Source: Prasinococcaceae sp. CCMP 1430 | Taxonomy: Eukaryota; Prasinodermophyta; Palmophyllophyceae; Prasinococcales; Prasinococcaceae | Length of the DNA: 58,728 nucleotides | Direction of reading: 5' to 3' | NCBI GenBank assembly: GCA_013416795.1 | Contig: RQSC01000005.1 | Span: 419,215-477,942 of the forward strand | Part shown: positions 9,147 to 22,400 of the stretch, one piece after another | How positions within the stretch are numbered: the stretch's first letter is position 1 | Layout: the number at the start of each line of letters is the position of its first letter | Notes under the pieces: generated by a model | The model's input: the letters and a program-made list of their open reading frames with translations, nothing else | What the model was told of the DNA's origin: nothing | The model's database searches: none | Position numbers and translations under genes: made by a program

Positions 9147-11066
9147 TCAAACTACACCCCCGCCATCCATCCCAGCCCCGCTGGCGTCGCCGCCACCGCC
9201 GCCGCCGCCGCCGGCACTCTTCGGTGCTCTGGCTTCGCGCTTGGGCGGCGGCGCCAACACAGGCGCCACGAGCTTTGGAGGGCCCTGCGTCGGCGCGGTC
9301 CCCTCGTGCCCCTCGTGCTGCCGCTCCTGCCGCATCGCAACTCCGCCTTCGTCCGCGTCGCTTGTACTGCCAGCTGCCGCTGCTCCCTTCGGCGCGCCTG
9401 AAGCCGCGTCCGCAGTCACTCTCCCCTGCGGGCGAATCTTGGGACTGGACACGGTGGGCAGCACCAGCGGAGGCGACATCGCTGCCAGCTCGCCGTCGCC
9501 CATCTCGAGCGCCGTCGATCCGCCACCGCCAATCCAGCCGTCGTCTTCGGCGTCGGCGCCGCGTGCTGAGGCATCGAGCGTGCGCGGAGGCGTGCACTCC
9601 CCACCACCCAACGTCGACGGCGTTGGCGTCTGCTGCTCCTGGACGCCCGCGTTGGGCACGAATGTTTTCATGCGGTATCGCCGCGCAGCGCCGCCTCCAA
9701 CGTCCGCTGAGTAGCACACGTAGTCCTGGTAGACGGCGGAGAACGCCGTATTGGTGTCTGAACGGATGTCCGCCATGGAAGCTGCATCGCGCAAGGACGC
9801 CAGCAGCGAGCCCTGGATGCCTTGCGTGTGCGCGTACTGCGAGCTGGGAAAGGCAAGTGCCATGAAGCCCGCGGCAAAGCTCATCTCGAGGCAGATGATG
9901 AAGTTCTGCAGCGCGCGCCCCTCCTCCGCCTGCATGCTCGCGTGTGTGTTGCAGGAGGGAGCCGCTCGAGTCAGCACCCCGGACGCGGCTGTGCGCAGGC
10001 GCCAGCAATCACAGCGGGGAAGGGCACAGCGCGGAGGTATTTGGCCGTATGCATGACTCACCTGGCGATCTTCTGACCAGTTGCCGCGGGAGAATGCGCC
10101 TGTGGCCACCAGCGCGCTCACGGCGATGCCTTGCCAAAACGTGAAGAAGATGACCGACTTAATCAGCGTGAATTTGAGGAGAGGCCTGCGGCGCGTGCGG
10201 TGTCAGCGCCAGCACGTAACAGATCCGGCCGAGCGGACCGCTCGCGCGTGAGGAGGGACGGGTGGGGATTCGCGTGCGCGACCGCGCGTGAGTACACACT
10301 TGTGGGACACCAGGAGGTCCTTGGAGGCCACGTAGAACATCACCAGCGCGTACAACGCCGCGGCATACGACGCGTTGTACATAACGACCACGTAAGGGTA
10401 AGCGCAGCGTGCGTCTCCCAGCTTCCCCTCACAGTACGCGCCGTGCGCCTCGGCGCCGACCGTCACACTGGCTAGCACGAGCTTGAGCCACACGAATTGC
10501 AGCGTCCCCTGCTTGCACAACCGGATGAAGCGCGCGTCGACCTCGACGTCGGACAGGCAGGTGCCGTATACCCAAGACCTCTTAATAGCCGTGCCCTGCA
10601 ACTGCGTGAGCACCGCGCCGGGGCCACCGATGTACGCTACGAGCAGATTGAAGAAGTTGTACACAACCCATGCCTTCAAGCGCGCGCGCGACCATACGTT
10701 GGCGAGGCACGGGGGTGGGGGTCAGTCAACGATGGGTGAGCGAGCTGGCGAGCGCGCGGCGCAGACGCTAGGCGTCTTCTGGCGCACCTCGAAAATGTCT
10801 CTGAATGCGTCGAAGTACACGCTACTGTGCGGTGCAACAAGGCTCAAGAAGGAGCAGGTGGCGTACACGGGGACCATGAAGATGATGCGCACAATGAAGC
10901 GCTGGTACACAGGTTCGGTGTAGTTCCGCAGGTGTGCGAGGATGAGGTACAAACTAAACGCGACGGCGCCCGCAGCCGACACGCCCGCCAGGCCGACAAA
11001 CAGGGGTGTATCGCTGATGCCACGGGGCGCGGACTCCGGCCCCGTCGTGGGTGTAGAGTCCGCCAT
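9147..11066 (-). CDS. TMEM184/LAZ1 (DUF300, organic solute transporter alpha-like) membrane protein
   Basis: Four exons on the minus strand: 11066-10788, 10673-10300, 10185-10062 and 9929-9147. The introns are 114, 114 and 132 bp with GT-AG ends, and all phases match, giving 519 residues. Joined exons restore family phrases such as FRDIFEAWVVYNFFNLL at the first junction and VSHKPLLKF at the second. Several hydrophobic helices are visible (residues about 20-45, 55-80 and later); FFTFWQGIAVSAL and LQNFIICLEMSFAAGFMAL are typical of the family. Arabidopsis LAZ1 belongs to this group and acts at the vacuole/tonoplast in cell-death and hormone responses. The last about 160 residues form a Gly/Pro/Ser-rich, probably cytosolic and disordered tail ending in a glycine run. 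Confidence 0.88.
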
Positions 11067-11660
11067 GACGCTGTCGCTGACGCGCTGCCGTAGCAGCACA
11101 GAGCAGCGCAGCACAGCGAAGTGCGCGTGCGCCGAGCGCGTGCGCCGAGCGCGTGCGCCCAGCCGCACGCAGGCGCCCCTGCGCAGCCCGCGCCGCACAC
11201 ACTCTGCCCCCTGCTCCGGCCACGCGCGCGCTGCGAGCGCGCGCGCGGCGACGGGGAACCGCCATCAATATGTTTCTAATCGGATCACAAGTACCCACGG
11301 GAGCCCTCCCGAGTCCATCGGAAAGTAAGTTCAAATCAGGGCCCGCGACTGCGACGGCAGCGCCGAGTGCCCAGGATATTCCGGGCGGCAGCACCGCGCA
11401 GTGGTTTTAAGGTTAGAAAGACACAACCCTAACATGAATTTCGGAATTCTCATATTCTACTGAACATTTTATTAAACCCTCTGCTCCGGGAAGACATTAG
11501 GGTATACTTACAACCTCAACTCCATGACCGCCTCAATTCGACGTTTACTTCTATTTGGTGCGACTACATTTGTAGACCCTCATGGCGCGGCCGCGCGCGT
11601 TCGAAACTTACTGTAGTACGTGTCGCACCGTCTCGTGCGTGGATAAGGTGGTATGGTGGT
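11067..11660. promoter_or_regulatory. Divergent TMEM184/Psb27-like promoter with large AT-rich island
   Basis: The region 11255-11580 is strongly AT-rich compared with its surroundings. It contains ACAACCCTAAC (about 11423-11433), TTAAACCCTC (about 11472-11481), ATTAGGGTATAC (near 11496), ACAACCTCAAC (11510-11520) and TGTAGACCCTC (11571-11581). Related strings occur in other head-to-head spacers. No gene is supported in the island. Confidence 0.5.
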
Positions 11661-12906
11661 ATGGTGGCCGGGGTGGGGCGCGCGCGCGTGTGCGCGCGGC
11701 AGAGCCGTGCGGCGTGCAGGGCCGGCGGACGGCGCGGGGAGAGGGTGGGTGGTCGCTCGTTCGTCTCAGGTGGCGACGATGGCAACGGCGACCGGAAGCG
11801 CGCGCGCGCGCGCCGCGGCGGGCGCGCGCCGCGCACCACCGCCATCGGCTTGCTCGCCGCCAGCACGTGGGGCGCGCGCGACGCGCGCGCCGCGCCCCCG
11901 CCGCGCGGTGACGTGTGCGCGTACGACTGTGAGGTTGGCGACGTAGAGTGCGAGGAGAGGCGCGCAGCCTGCAGGCGCAAGGTGCGGCCAGGCGACGCGA
12001 GACGTGGCGCATGCGCAACGCCTGCACGTGAGCGCCCTTGCTTGCCCGTGCCGGACTGGCGGTGATGCTCTCTCCTCCCAAAACGTTTGAGCGTGTGCAA
12101 GTATGCACGCAATGCTGACGCTTGATGATCTGCGACCCTGTGTGCAGGCGCTAGACGGCTCTGGCGCGGGCTCCTTCGAAGAGCGCAGCAGTACCGACCC
12201 GAAAAAGACTGGCGAGGTCGACCTCAGGGGCAAGTCTGCCTCCCAGACGGACGCGTACGTGGCCGACACGCAGGAGCTGATCGATCTCATCACAGCCACA
12301 CTCAAGCTGGATCCGTTCGACGAACGCCGGCCCAAGGTACGCGCGTGCGTGCCCCGCCCGCCCTGCTTCCTCCTGTTGCCCCACTCGCAACACCTCGCTT
12401 GCGGCGCGCGCACGTCGCTCGCAAGCCTGCGCTGACATACGCCTGCGCTGGCTTCCCGCACCCACTTTTGCAGGACATCGAGACGATTCGAACGCTGGCC
12501 AACATTTGGACGGGGCGATATGCGCCTGGCGGGTCGTATTCGCTGGCATCCGCTGGGAAGATGTATCAGGTGATCGACACGCTCACTGGCTGGTGGAACT
12601 TCAACGGCCTGAGGCCCGTGTCGGCGTCCATCGTCAAAGACGTCAACACCGTGAGTAGCGGCCGCCGCGCGCGCGCCGACACCCCGCGCGTTTTCTTATA
12701 CGCCCCCCCCACACACCACACCAACATAGACAGACACACGCACGCTCCGTGGCGAAGAGCGCGAGCGCTGCCGCACCTGCGCTGACGCCGCACCCTGCCC
12801 CTGGCCATCACGCGCCACGGGTCTCCCCCATTGCGCCCGCATGCGCGCGCCCACCCACGCGCAGCAACTCGCGGACGCCGTCAAGCTGCTCAACCAGCGG
12901 AAGTGA
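11661..12906 (+). CDS. Psb27-like thylakoid lumen protein with Cys-rich N-terminal segment
   Basis: Four exons: 11661-11981, 12148-12336, 12474-12650 and 12865-12906, all phase 0 with GT-AG introns of 166, 137 and 214 bp, giving up to 242 residues. The start is uncertain, and a short 5' intron is possible. A lumen-targeting stretch (TTAIGLLAASTWGARDARA) precedes a short segment with four cysteines (CAYDCEVGDVECEERRAAC). The C-terminal domain of about 115 residues begins YVADTQELIDLITATLKLD, continues through NIWTGRYAPGGSYSLASAG, and ends with the last-exon helix QLADAVKLLNQRK. Length and helix pattern fit the four-helix Psb27 fold, which assists photosystem II assembly and repair in the lumen. 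A different small lumenal four-helix protein is possible. Confidence 0.6.
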
Positions 12907-13445
12907 CGTCCCTCCAACGCGACGGGCGCGCGCGCAGCGCACGCCGGCGGGCTCGGCGCCTCCAGCGAGGCGGCAGTGTCGCTCGGGCGATCGCGGCGCA
13001 GCATATCGCGCGCTTCGGCGCCTGCAGCCGATGTCCCATCAAAACGCACTGCGATCGAAAATGACTCTCCCGTGTGTAACTTTCCCATCCCGACCGATGC
13101 GTTTTCACCTGCGCGCGCACCTCTGCGCGCCGCGCGCCCGCCTTTGCGCATTTGCCGCCGCCACCCCGGCGCAAACACGGCCGTCGCCACTCTGCGCTAG
13201 GCCGGCGCCTAGAGGGGGGCGGGGAGGGGAAGGGGCTGCGGTGGCGGCAGCGAGGGTGGGCCGATCGACGGCGTTGCGAGGCTGCGAGTCGAAGGTGGCG
13301 TGCGCGCGTGTGTCTTGCGGGGGCGGGGCCGGGAGGCGGCGCGGCGGCGGCGGCGGCGATGGGCAGCGCACTGCGCATTTGACGCATCTGCCCACCCCCC
13401 TCTGCGCTCGCCGCCGGCGAGCTCCCGACGCCAGGCCCGGCCGCG
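12907..13445. other. Tandem spacer Psb27-like/ATM
   Basis: This 539-bp spacer has a TGTAAC at 13075-13080, 169 bp after the Psb27-like stop, as a possible 3'-end signal. A G-rich low-complexity stretch at 13200-13360 leads to the ATM start. No gene is supported. Confidence 0.4.
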
Positions 13446-16400
13446 ATGTCTGGCTCCGGCACTAGCAGCCTCTCGAGGCATGCGTACAAGGTGTGCGACC
13501 TACTCAAATGCTCGCGGCTGATCCGCGAGAAGACGGAAGGGCGCAAGCAGCTGAAGGAGGCCGTGCAGTCGCACCCGTTCGTCGACATACTGCTTCGCAA
13601 CACAGACGGCATGGACCCCCAGCTCTCGAATGAGGAGATCGATCAGAAGGAGTGGCTGTGCTCCTGTCCGGGCGTCGCTGAAATCGCGTGTGAACACATC
13701 GACCAGGAGGTGGACGCGGTGCTTGACAAGATCGAGCGCGAGCGTCGCAGCGTGGCAGGGCACGGCGCCGGCGGGCCAAGGAAGAGGACGGAAGTCGACA
13801 GTGCCCTCGCAAAGGTGCTGCGTGGTCTTGTGGTCGCTGTGCACGCACGCGTCGTCGAGTTGAGAAGGTCGCATGATAGCGAGGGCGGCGTCGGAGCGCC
13901 ACCAGACGATGCCGCGCCACCCTTCACGAGAGTAGCGAAGGCAATCCTCAACCACATCGCAGGCATCCTCGATCGTGACGACACATTCGTGGCGTTCGAG
14001 GGCGACTACATTCAGCTGCTGCTCAACTACCTTTTGCCAACCCCTGCTTACGCCTCGAGGCTCACGCCAAAGATCTTCAAGAGCCTGATGAAGACGTTCA
14101 CGTCAAAGCTGCAACTGTTCGCGACCGGTCGGGGGCGCGTCACCGAGTCGCAGGCGCACGACTGCGCGCGCGCGCTGCAGGCACTCCTGCGGTACTACCA
14201 GCGAGATCTGTCATCCGGCGAGAAGCCTGCGTGCGTCGAGGTCGCCGAGGCGCTCGCCACGGTGTTCGAAAATATGCACGACGAGGGCCGGACGGCAATG
14301 GCGACTGTTGGGGCCCTGAACGAGCTCATCGCGCGCGATGGCGTCAACATGAGCAGCAAGTTGCTCACGCTGCACGAGTCCAGCATTGCCTCATTTGTGT
14401 CGGCAGGCCTAGCGTCCTCGACGAAGCTGGCCGGGCTGAAGGAGGCGCTCGTCCTCCACTCTCGCATGATGCTGGCTCTGGGTGCTGGTTCGAATTTGCG
14501 CTCGATGGCCATCCTGTTCTCGCTCTTGGAGAAGGAGCTCAGCGCGCCCATGAAGGTGCTCGGGTCCGACCAGCGCCACGCACACGGACTTCCTCTGCCG
14601 CGCCGGCACGTTGGTGCGTTGCTACTGGCAGCCGACGTTTGTCTCATACTTGTGCGCGCGCCTGCTGAAGCGCAAAGCGCCGCCGAGCCAACGCAAGATG
14701 ATCGCGAGCACGATGCGGTGGGTACGCTTGGGACGCTCAGGAGCACTCGCGGTCACAGTCGCAGCGTGCGCATGCGTCGAGCACCACCTGCTGAGCGACT
14801 TGCGGATGCATTGATGAGTGGACGAGGCCTATGGCCCATGCTAGCGGCAGTGATTGCGAGGCGACACGGCCAAAGTCTGCCCCCACGTTGTCGATCCATG
14901 TGGCTGGCAGCTGCCGTGACAGCCCTGCCGGAGGTCATCACTACGGCCGCGGGCAACTCTGCCTCTGCGGCAGGAGCGAGCAGCGGGGGCAGTGGCGCGC
15001 AGGGCGACTGCGAAGATAGCGCAGTGCACGCTACGTGGCTTACTCGCTTCGTAGCGGCGTTGGCCGTTTCATGGCTTGATGACGAGAGCTCGACGACCTC
15101 GATGGTGGACGGGGCCCAGGTGGGGCTAGCCATCGCAAAGTTTGGCGTGCGCGCCGAGTCATGGCCGGCTGATGCCGCTCTGTTGCCTGCACTTTGGTGT
15201 CGAGCTCGCGACTGCCTGGTTCGGTGGCTGCCCTCGCTTGGCGATTCGGAGCTCGCACACGAGGTGTGCCGCGCCCTAGCAGCGATCGGGCGGCGGGCGC
15301 TTGTACCAGGAGAGCTGCTGCCGGTTGACGCATGGCGGGCGCCTGCGATGGCCGCGTTCAACCTCGAGCCTTCGTCATCCTCCTCTGCCGGCGCGGGCGA
15401 TCTGAAGCGAGGCACTGCGAAGCCCGCGGCACCCGCGATCGAATTGATTTCAGCTATCGCCTCCTCCCCCGTCCAGTCCCAGTGGTCAAGTGCCTCATTC
15501 GACACCAAGAGGAGCACACTGCGCACTTCTCTTGCTGCGTGCCTGTGCTTGGTCATCCGCCATGCTACACCGAGCTCTGCTGGGTCCGACCAGAGTCAGA
15601 GTCAGGCAGAGGTAGGTGGTCGAGTGTCATTCAGCCACACGACTCTCACTCGAGCCGGTGTCACGCGTGCTGTCGACACATTAGCCGCACTGTGCTTCAA
15701 CGCGAGCAACGCCACGGCCGACTGCTTTGGGCCACCCGAAGAGGTCAGCGAGTCGCGCAACTCGTTGTTCGACTCGACGGCGCTGACGGAGGATCGCTAC
15801 CATGACTCGGAGGGCGTCCTTACGGAAGACATCATCCCCTGGCTCGAAAGACACCATGATAAGCTCGCCGAGGGCACAGTGGTAGCGCCGGAACGGCTGG
15901 ATGCACTCATGGGTCTAGATGTGGCTGGCGTGCAGGCTCAGGCGAGATACATGGTGTCTAGCAGCGTGGGCTCTGCCCTCAGCTGCCGAAATCTATCGAG
16001 GGAAGCGGCGTCGCTCATCTCCGACGCTCTCAGGCAAAGCGCGGGCGATCTTGAGACGTCAACTGCATTTCCAGCCCGCGATCGCATTGCCACGCCACAT
16101 TCCGTGGGCAGTGTCGGCGCGATGGCAGGGATTTTGACCCAGCGGGCCAGGAGCGCACAGCCTGCTGGTGAACGAGCTGGCAGACGAGTCCAAAACGTGC
16201 TTGCGCTGTGCTGTGCAGCGGGGGTTTTGCGAGGCGGGTGCCAGAATGCAGCAGCAGCCGCAGGCACGTCCGCTCCGAGATCGAGCTGGGGCGATGACGG
16301 CGACGTTGCGAATGCTGCAGATCTGGCGGCAAGCGTCGTCACCGCAGCTGTCCGCCACGCAGCCAATCTCACGAAGGATGTTGATGCGCTCAAGGATGCA

Positions 16401-19400
16401 CCCACGCGCTTGGCCTCAGTCGCCGCGATTGCCCGCGGCGTTCGGGACGCGCTTCGGGGGGCCGGGAAGGCAGCGATTCCGGGCGGCGGTGACACCAGCA
16501 CCCGTGGGCTGTCGGCAGGGGCAGCAGTGGACCTGGCGCAAGCGCTATTGATCGCCTTCGACACATGCATCGAAGTGTGGAGGAGGGCCCGCGAAGACGA
16601 TGCGGATGACCAGAGCCGTGGTCGTGCAGTCCGCAATGCCTCTTCCGCTGTATTTGACGATGATCTCGATGGTGGCGACGCATTGGCGCCAACGAGGCCA
16701 GGCAACAGCTCAACTTCGGGCTGTCTGGCCGCAGCGAGCCCTGAAGCGGCCGCAGAAGCCACCAGCTTGATTGTGATGGAAGCACTGGCTGAGCTTCGAG
16801 GGCCCGCACCAGAGCACGTCTCAGATGCAGTAGTGAAGGCGCTCACAGGCGACTCGCAGGATCTGCCTCCACGTCGCGTGCGCGAGCTGGCCACGGGCGT
16901 AGCCTCGCGCCTCGGCATGATCTGCTCGACTAGCAACGCCCATGATGCCATGTTTGAGGAGATAGACGCTCAGATGACGATGCACTTGAGCCAGGGCTGC
17001 GGAGATGTCATGGATTTCGGCGCGGCTGCGCCAATTGTGCAGTGCTTCACACGAAGTCTTCGGAGCCTCGAAGGAAGCGATGGCGTCACTGAAACCGAGA
17101 GTACTGCTCTGCTAGAGCGTGCAAATGCTGTGCGAGATGCTCTTCGCGGCTTTGACGCCAGCCAGAGGACGTGGAGGGCGCGGTGCGCTTTGGCAGGCTT
17201 GGCGGCGCAGCTCACTCGTCTCGATGCAGGAGAGTTCTTGCCGATGGCGCAGGCCTTGCTCCCCAGCATGTGCAAAGATGACGACTGGAGGGTGCGCGCG
17301 TGCGCTGGCGCTGCCATCGCCACGATATTCGCTGTCGCCCCGTTGAGCACTCATGGGAAACTTGCAAATGCATGCACGCAGTCTCTGTCGTTGGCATCTC
17401 CGGCGTGCGTATCCACTGCGGGCCGCCCGCCCACTGAAGACGCTCGTGCAGGCGTCGCTGTAGAACACGCAGAGACTGCTGCGCTGACGCTGGCGTCGCT
17501 GGCTGTCACCAGCCCCGTGGCCGAGTCGCAATGCGTGATTGCCCTGTGTGTCCACGCTGCTGGTTCTCAGCATACTCGGAGCCTCGTTTTCGCATGCCTC
17601 GGCATCGTTGCTGAGGTGCTTGGGTACTCATCCGTTGTCTCGCTCGCATCCCGGCACAAAGCAGCGCTACTTGGGCGATGGGTTGCGAAGCGATACAGCT
17701 TGCCTGACCTCAAGTATCTGCAGGTGCTCTTCGACGTCATGCCAGACGAGGACGACGAAGGTATGGACGCGGAGGCTGAAGCCGACCACGACCTCGACGA
17801 GGTGCTAAGTCGGCTACAGGGTCCTCTCGTCGCTGCGCTGGTGTGCCACGAGAGACGCACCGAACTGGACTGGCTCGCCTCGCGCCTGGGTGTGCAGCCA
17901 AAGATGCTAGTCCGAGGGAGCTTCGGTCAGGTCATGGCTTGGACGCTCACAATGATGGTGAACTTCCGCGGTGCAGGCCGCGAGTCTCAGGCGGCGAATG
18001 TGCTTTCTTTCAAGTGCGTTTCGGGCCTCAACAAAGAGGAGGCCGCGGAATGGATCGGACAACCAAGGTTGTTGCTGTGGATGGTTGACGAGACCCTCAA
18101 CCTCGTGAGGGACGAGCCATGCGGCGGGCCTGAGGACGCCACGCTGGCCCAGAGTGGAGCCATGGCGGCAACGGTGGCTTCTGGAGCCGCGACAGGGACG
18201 GAAGATAGCGGCGGGGCATCATCCGTCGCGTGGCCGAATTGCGTCGGCGCGACCGCAACGGCGGCGATGAACACGCTGGCCTCGTTCATGGGTGGGAAGG
18301 GGGCCTTGGCAATGCACATCGTCCCAGACGGTAGAGTCAAGCAGCACTTGGTCCAGGTTCAGTACATTGAGGACTCTGCGCAGGGCTCCCAACGGCACCG
18401 GGCTGACGCGCTGGCTGCGCTCAATGTTGTGGTGGCTCTTCTTGGTGAGAGGGCGACGGCCCCCTTAGTCGTCCGACACGCGACTGCCATCGCCCTGCGC
18501 ATGTCCAAGTCGCCCGGCCTCGCCGAGCGTGCGCTGATGCTCGTGCGGACGCTCATTGCTAAGTCGACCCGATTGGGCGCATGGCAGGGCGAAACCAACT
18601 CTCCCGACAAGGAGCTGGCGTTCGATGTCGTCGCAGATGTCATGCCCTCGCTCGTCGCGACAACATCAACGCTGATCGACGAAGGATACACGCCGGGTGG
18701 GCCTCAGACGTCTACAACGCAAGCGTCTCTGAAGCTTGTACAGGAGATCTTCATTGACTCAGCACCGGCGAGCGTCAGCTCGGTGGCTGCTGAGATGGAG
18801 CCGCTGCCCGATGTGCCCGAGCTCGCCAATGCCTGTCTCTGGCAGAGAACTGTTGCTGGGGAGACACCCCTTGCGACAGCTGTGAGAGCATTGTCGCGGC
18901 GTGCACCCGCGATGTCTTTGCGGGGGCGAGAGCGGGCGTGCACCATGTTGCAGGCGCGCATGCGAGGCGGCGGCGAAGGAGGGGGTGGTGCTGTGATGGC
19001 AGCCGCGCGTGAGCTGGCGGGTGTGGCTGTGTCTCTGGGGGATGACGGCCTGGTCAATGTGGCTGCGTCCGTGCTGTCACGCGCTGCACTTGAGCCACCC
19101 AAGACCGGCGTCGCTGCTGTCGATCCATGTGCCTTGGTGACACCTGTGCGCCATCCGGGACAGCACGCACCGAAGGGTGCCGAGAGCAGCAAGTGGCCGG
19201 TGTGGCGTGTGGCGATGGGCGCGCACGTGCTCAAGGCCCTTTGCGACCTCAGTATCTGCCCAGTGCACAAAAATGCCGCCATGGCCGAGCGCGCGTTGCG
19301 ACACGCACTCATGTTCATCAAGAGAGACACTGACCCTGCCGTACGTGACCGCTACAACTTGGTATTCAGCCTCCTGAGTGACGCAGCCGCTGGCGGGCAG

Positions 19401-22400
19401 CGTGAGAGGTTTGTTGCTCCACTCACGCATCTTCACGCGGCATATCTGAAGCCACTGTTCAAGCAAGCAAACCCCAGCCCAAAGCGCTTGCAATATGCAA
19501 AATTGGATGCGCGCCAGTTGTGGTCGTCCGATGAATCAGCCGGCGGCTTCGACCGCTGGGTGTGCCAGCTTACCCCCGCGTTGATATCATACGCGGATGG
19601 CGAGATGCTGCTGCAGGAGTGCTTCCAGCTGGCGTCGAATGTCCCCTCGTTTGCTCAGGACCTGCTTCCGCACGCCGCCCTTGCAGCTGCGCTTACGCCC
19701 CGGCCTATCGAAGACGGGCATTTGATTGCCGAGGCTGTGGCCGACGGTATCGTGACACACACTCTCCCCGCTGGCGGACGCGCGGCGGCGGCGATCCTAT
19801 CGATGCTTGAAACGCTGCGGCAGGCACACAGACAAGATATGCGCGTAGCGAGATCGCGGCAGAGCCTCGAGGGCACGCCCAGGGCATGGCTGTGCCCTTG
19901 CTGGGCGCCTGTCGACAATGTGTCCGTGGCATACGCGGCGCTGCGTGCGAACAAACCCGTGACCGCCTTGCTCTGGGCGGAGATGGCGTACGAGGAGCAG
20001 CGCAATGGCCCTGTTACAGCGGCACCTGGAAGAAGGAGCGCGAGGAAGGCGCCACGCCCTTCGGGTGGATGGGATGCACTTAAGGGCTTGGCCAAGGTGG
20101 AGCTACCAAAGCCAGATGGATCGCTTGCGCGACCGGTGCAAGCGCTGCTCGACTGCGCCGCTGCCGTCGGCGAAACTGACTCAGTGATCGCCGCCGCGCG
20201 CGGCGCCGGGGCAGATGCGCGCGTCGCCCGCGCGTGCGCGAGTGGGAACTGGTTAGGTGCCCTACAAGCGTCTGACTCGATGCTGTCGGGCGGAGACCGT
20301 GGTGGCATGCCCATTCGACGTCGACTGGAGCTTGTGGAGTCGGCGTCTGCCGCGCTGCGCGCGCTCGGCTGTGAACACGTGCGCGCGAACCTCGTGGGCG
20401 CGACTGCATCTCATCTCGGTGGCTCCTGTGCCACGCGATTGGATCCAATGCAGTGCGAGGTGGCCTGGCGCCTCGGCCAGTGGCAGTCTATCCAGGACGA
20501 CGCCTCGATGGCTGGTGATCGAGGAGTGCAAAGAAGGGTGGGGAGCGCAACCACGGACGGATCGTTCGATGGGCTCATGCTCCGCGCTCTCAGTTCCACC
20601 TCTGCCGGTGATAGCACAGGGGCACAGAAGGCGCTGCGCTCGATGCGTTGCGGCGAGGCACGGCAGATGGTATCCATTGGGACCGAGCGTGATTTAGTCT
20701 CGAGCGGCATCCTTGGGAGGCTGCTGATCGTCGATCAAGTCGAGGCGGCAGGGGCGCTCAGGGCAATCCGCGTGAGCTGTGCGGACGGTGGGTCTGACAC
20801 GCAAGACATGGACTTAGACTGGGCCGCCGCCAGCGGGCAGAGCGCTGGTGACGGAGCTGAGAACGCGTGGGTGGAGAGGTGGTGCGCTATCCGTGCGCGC
20901 CTCAGCCAAGCGGGCGGCGGTGGATTCGAGCACACGGAGGTGCTGTTCGCAGCCGAGCGCGCGACTTTGCTGCTGCTGCCTGCCGACGAGCAAGCGTCGC
21001 AGATAGCGCGCTGCGACCTCGAGATGGCGCGCAGGGCACGCAAGGCGGGCTGGCGCGGCGCAGCCGCTGCAGCACTCGAGCGCATGTCTGGCAGCGCAGC
21101 ACAGCACGTGGCAGGCCGTGCACAGATTGAGCATGCCAAGCTCCTCCATGCCGATGGTGAGAGTGGAGAGGCAATTGCCTGCCTTCAGCACGTGACCAAT
21201 GGCACTTTGGAGGGCGGCGATGCAATGTCGTCCGATGATGGCGCATCTCTCAAAGCGTATGCTATGTACCTTCAGGGCAAGTGGCTCGCGTCTGGAATGT
21301 CCGACAGTGCCCGCAACGTGCTCGAGCACTATCTTCGCCCGGCCGCGGAGGCGATGGCCGCGGAGGCGATGGCCGCGCTTGCGGAAGGTGATGTGAGCGA
21401 CGACGTGAGAGCCGCCGGCCACAAGGCGAAGCTGGCTTGCCGCGCCAACTTTCACCTCGCCGCGCTTGCCTCGCGCGCGTATCGGAACGCAGCTGAGCGC
21501 GAGACCACGGGCGAAGGGCGTGCCGTGATCGAGGCTCGGCAGATGAGGCGACGCGCGCTCGACTCTGCGAAGCAGCGGCTGAGTGAGCGTGGTGCGAAGA
21601 TGGAGCAAGCGACGAAGGTCATGCTCAACAGGAAGATTCGCAACCTTGAAAACACTGTCAAGCTTGACGCTGAGGAGGAAACCACTGAGATCTCGGTCAA
21701 GCGCGACCTTCTACACGCGGCCGCAGCAGGCTACGCGCGCGCCATGAAGCTCGGTGATGCGTACGATCTGTCTGCTGCGTTCAGTCTGCTCAGAATATGG
21801 TTCAACCACTCGGACGACAAGCATGTCATGCGAGAGGCATGCGAGGCCGCCCAAACGCTGCCTAGCCACAAGTGGCTCTGCGTCGTGTACCAGGTGGCCG
21901 CGAGGCTCGATGAGACGACAGCGCACAACGAGGAGTTTCAAAAAGCCATCTGCGCGCTGCTCGTCCGCCTCGCGAGCGATCACCCCCACCACGCGTTGCC
22001 ACACATCATTGCGCTCAAGAACGGCGACAGGCTAACTGCGGACAAGAAGTGCGCCAAGGAGGCATCAGGGACGGGCCTGCATGGTGTGGGCAAGCGCGCG
22101 GCAGCCGAGGCCGTCTTGACCACCGTGAAGGATTCCAAGACATATGCGTCGAAAGTCGCACACGCGACTGATCGGCTCGTTGATGTGTATTTGGACATCG
22201 CATTCAAGACCACCCAGACGCATCACCACCCCAATGGTCAGCGTGTGAAGACTCACGGCCCTCTGCCGGACAGCGCGCGGGCGGTGCGCGGCCTTGGGGA
22301 GGCCGCCATTTGCACTGCGCTCCCCCCTCCTCGCCCGGATGCCTGCTATGACAGCCACGACGCGCTGGGTTCGTTCCCCCGTTTCAATGGCTTCGTAAAC

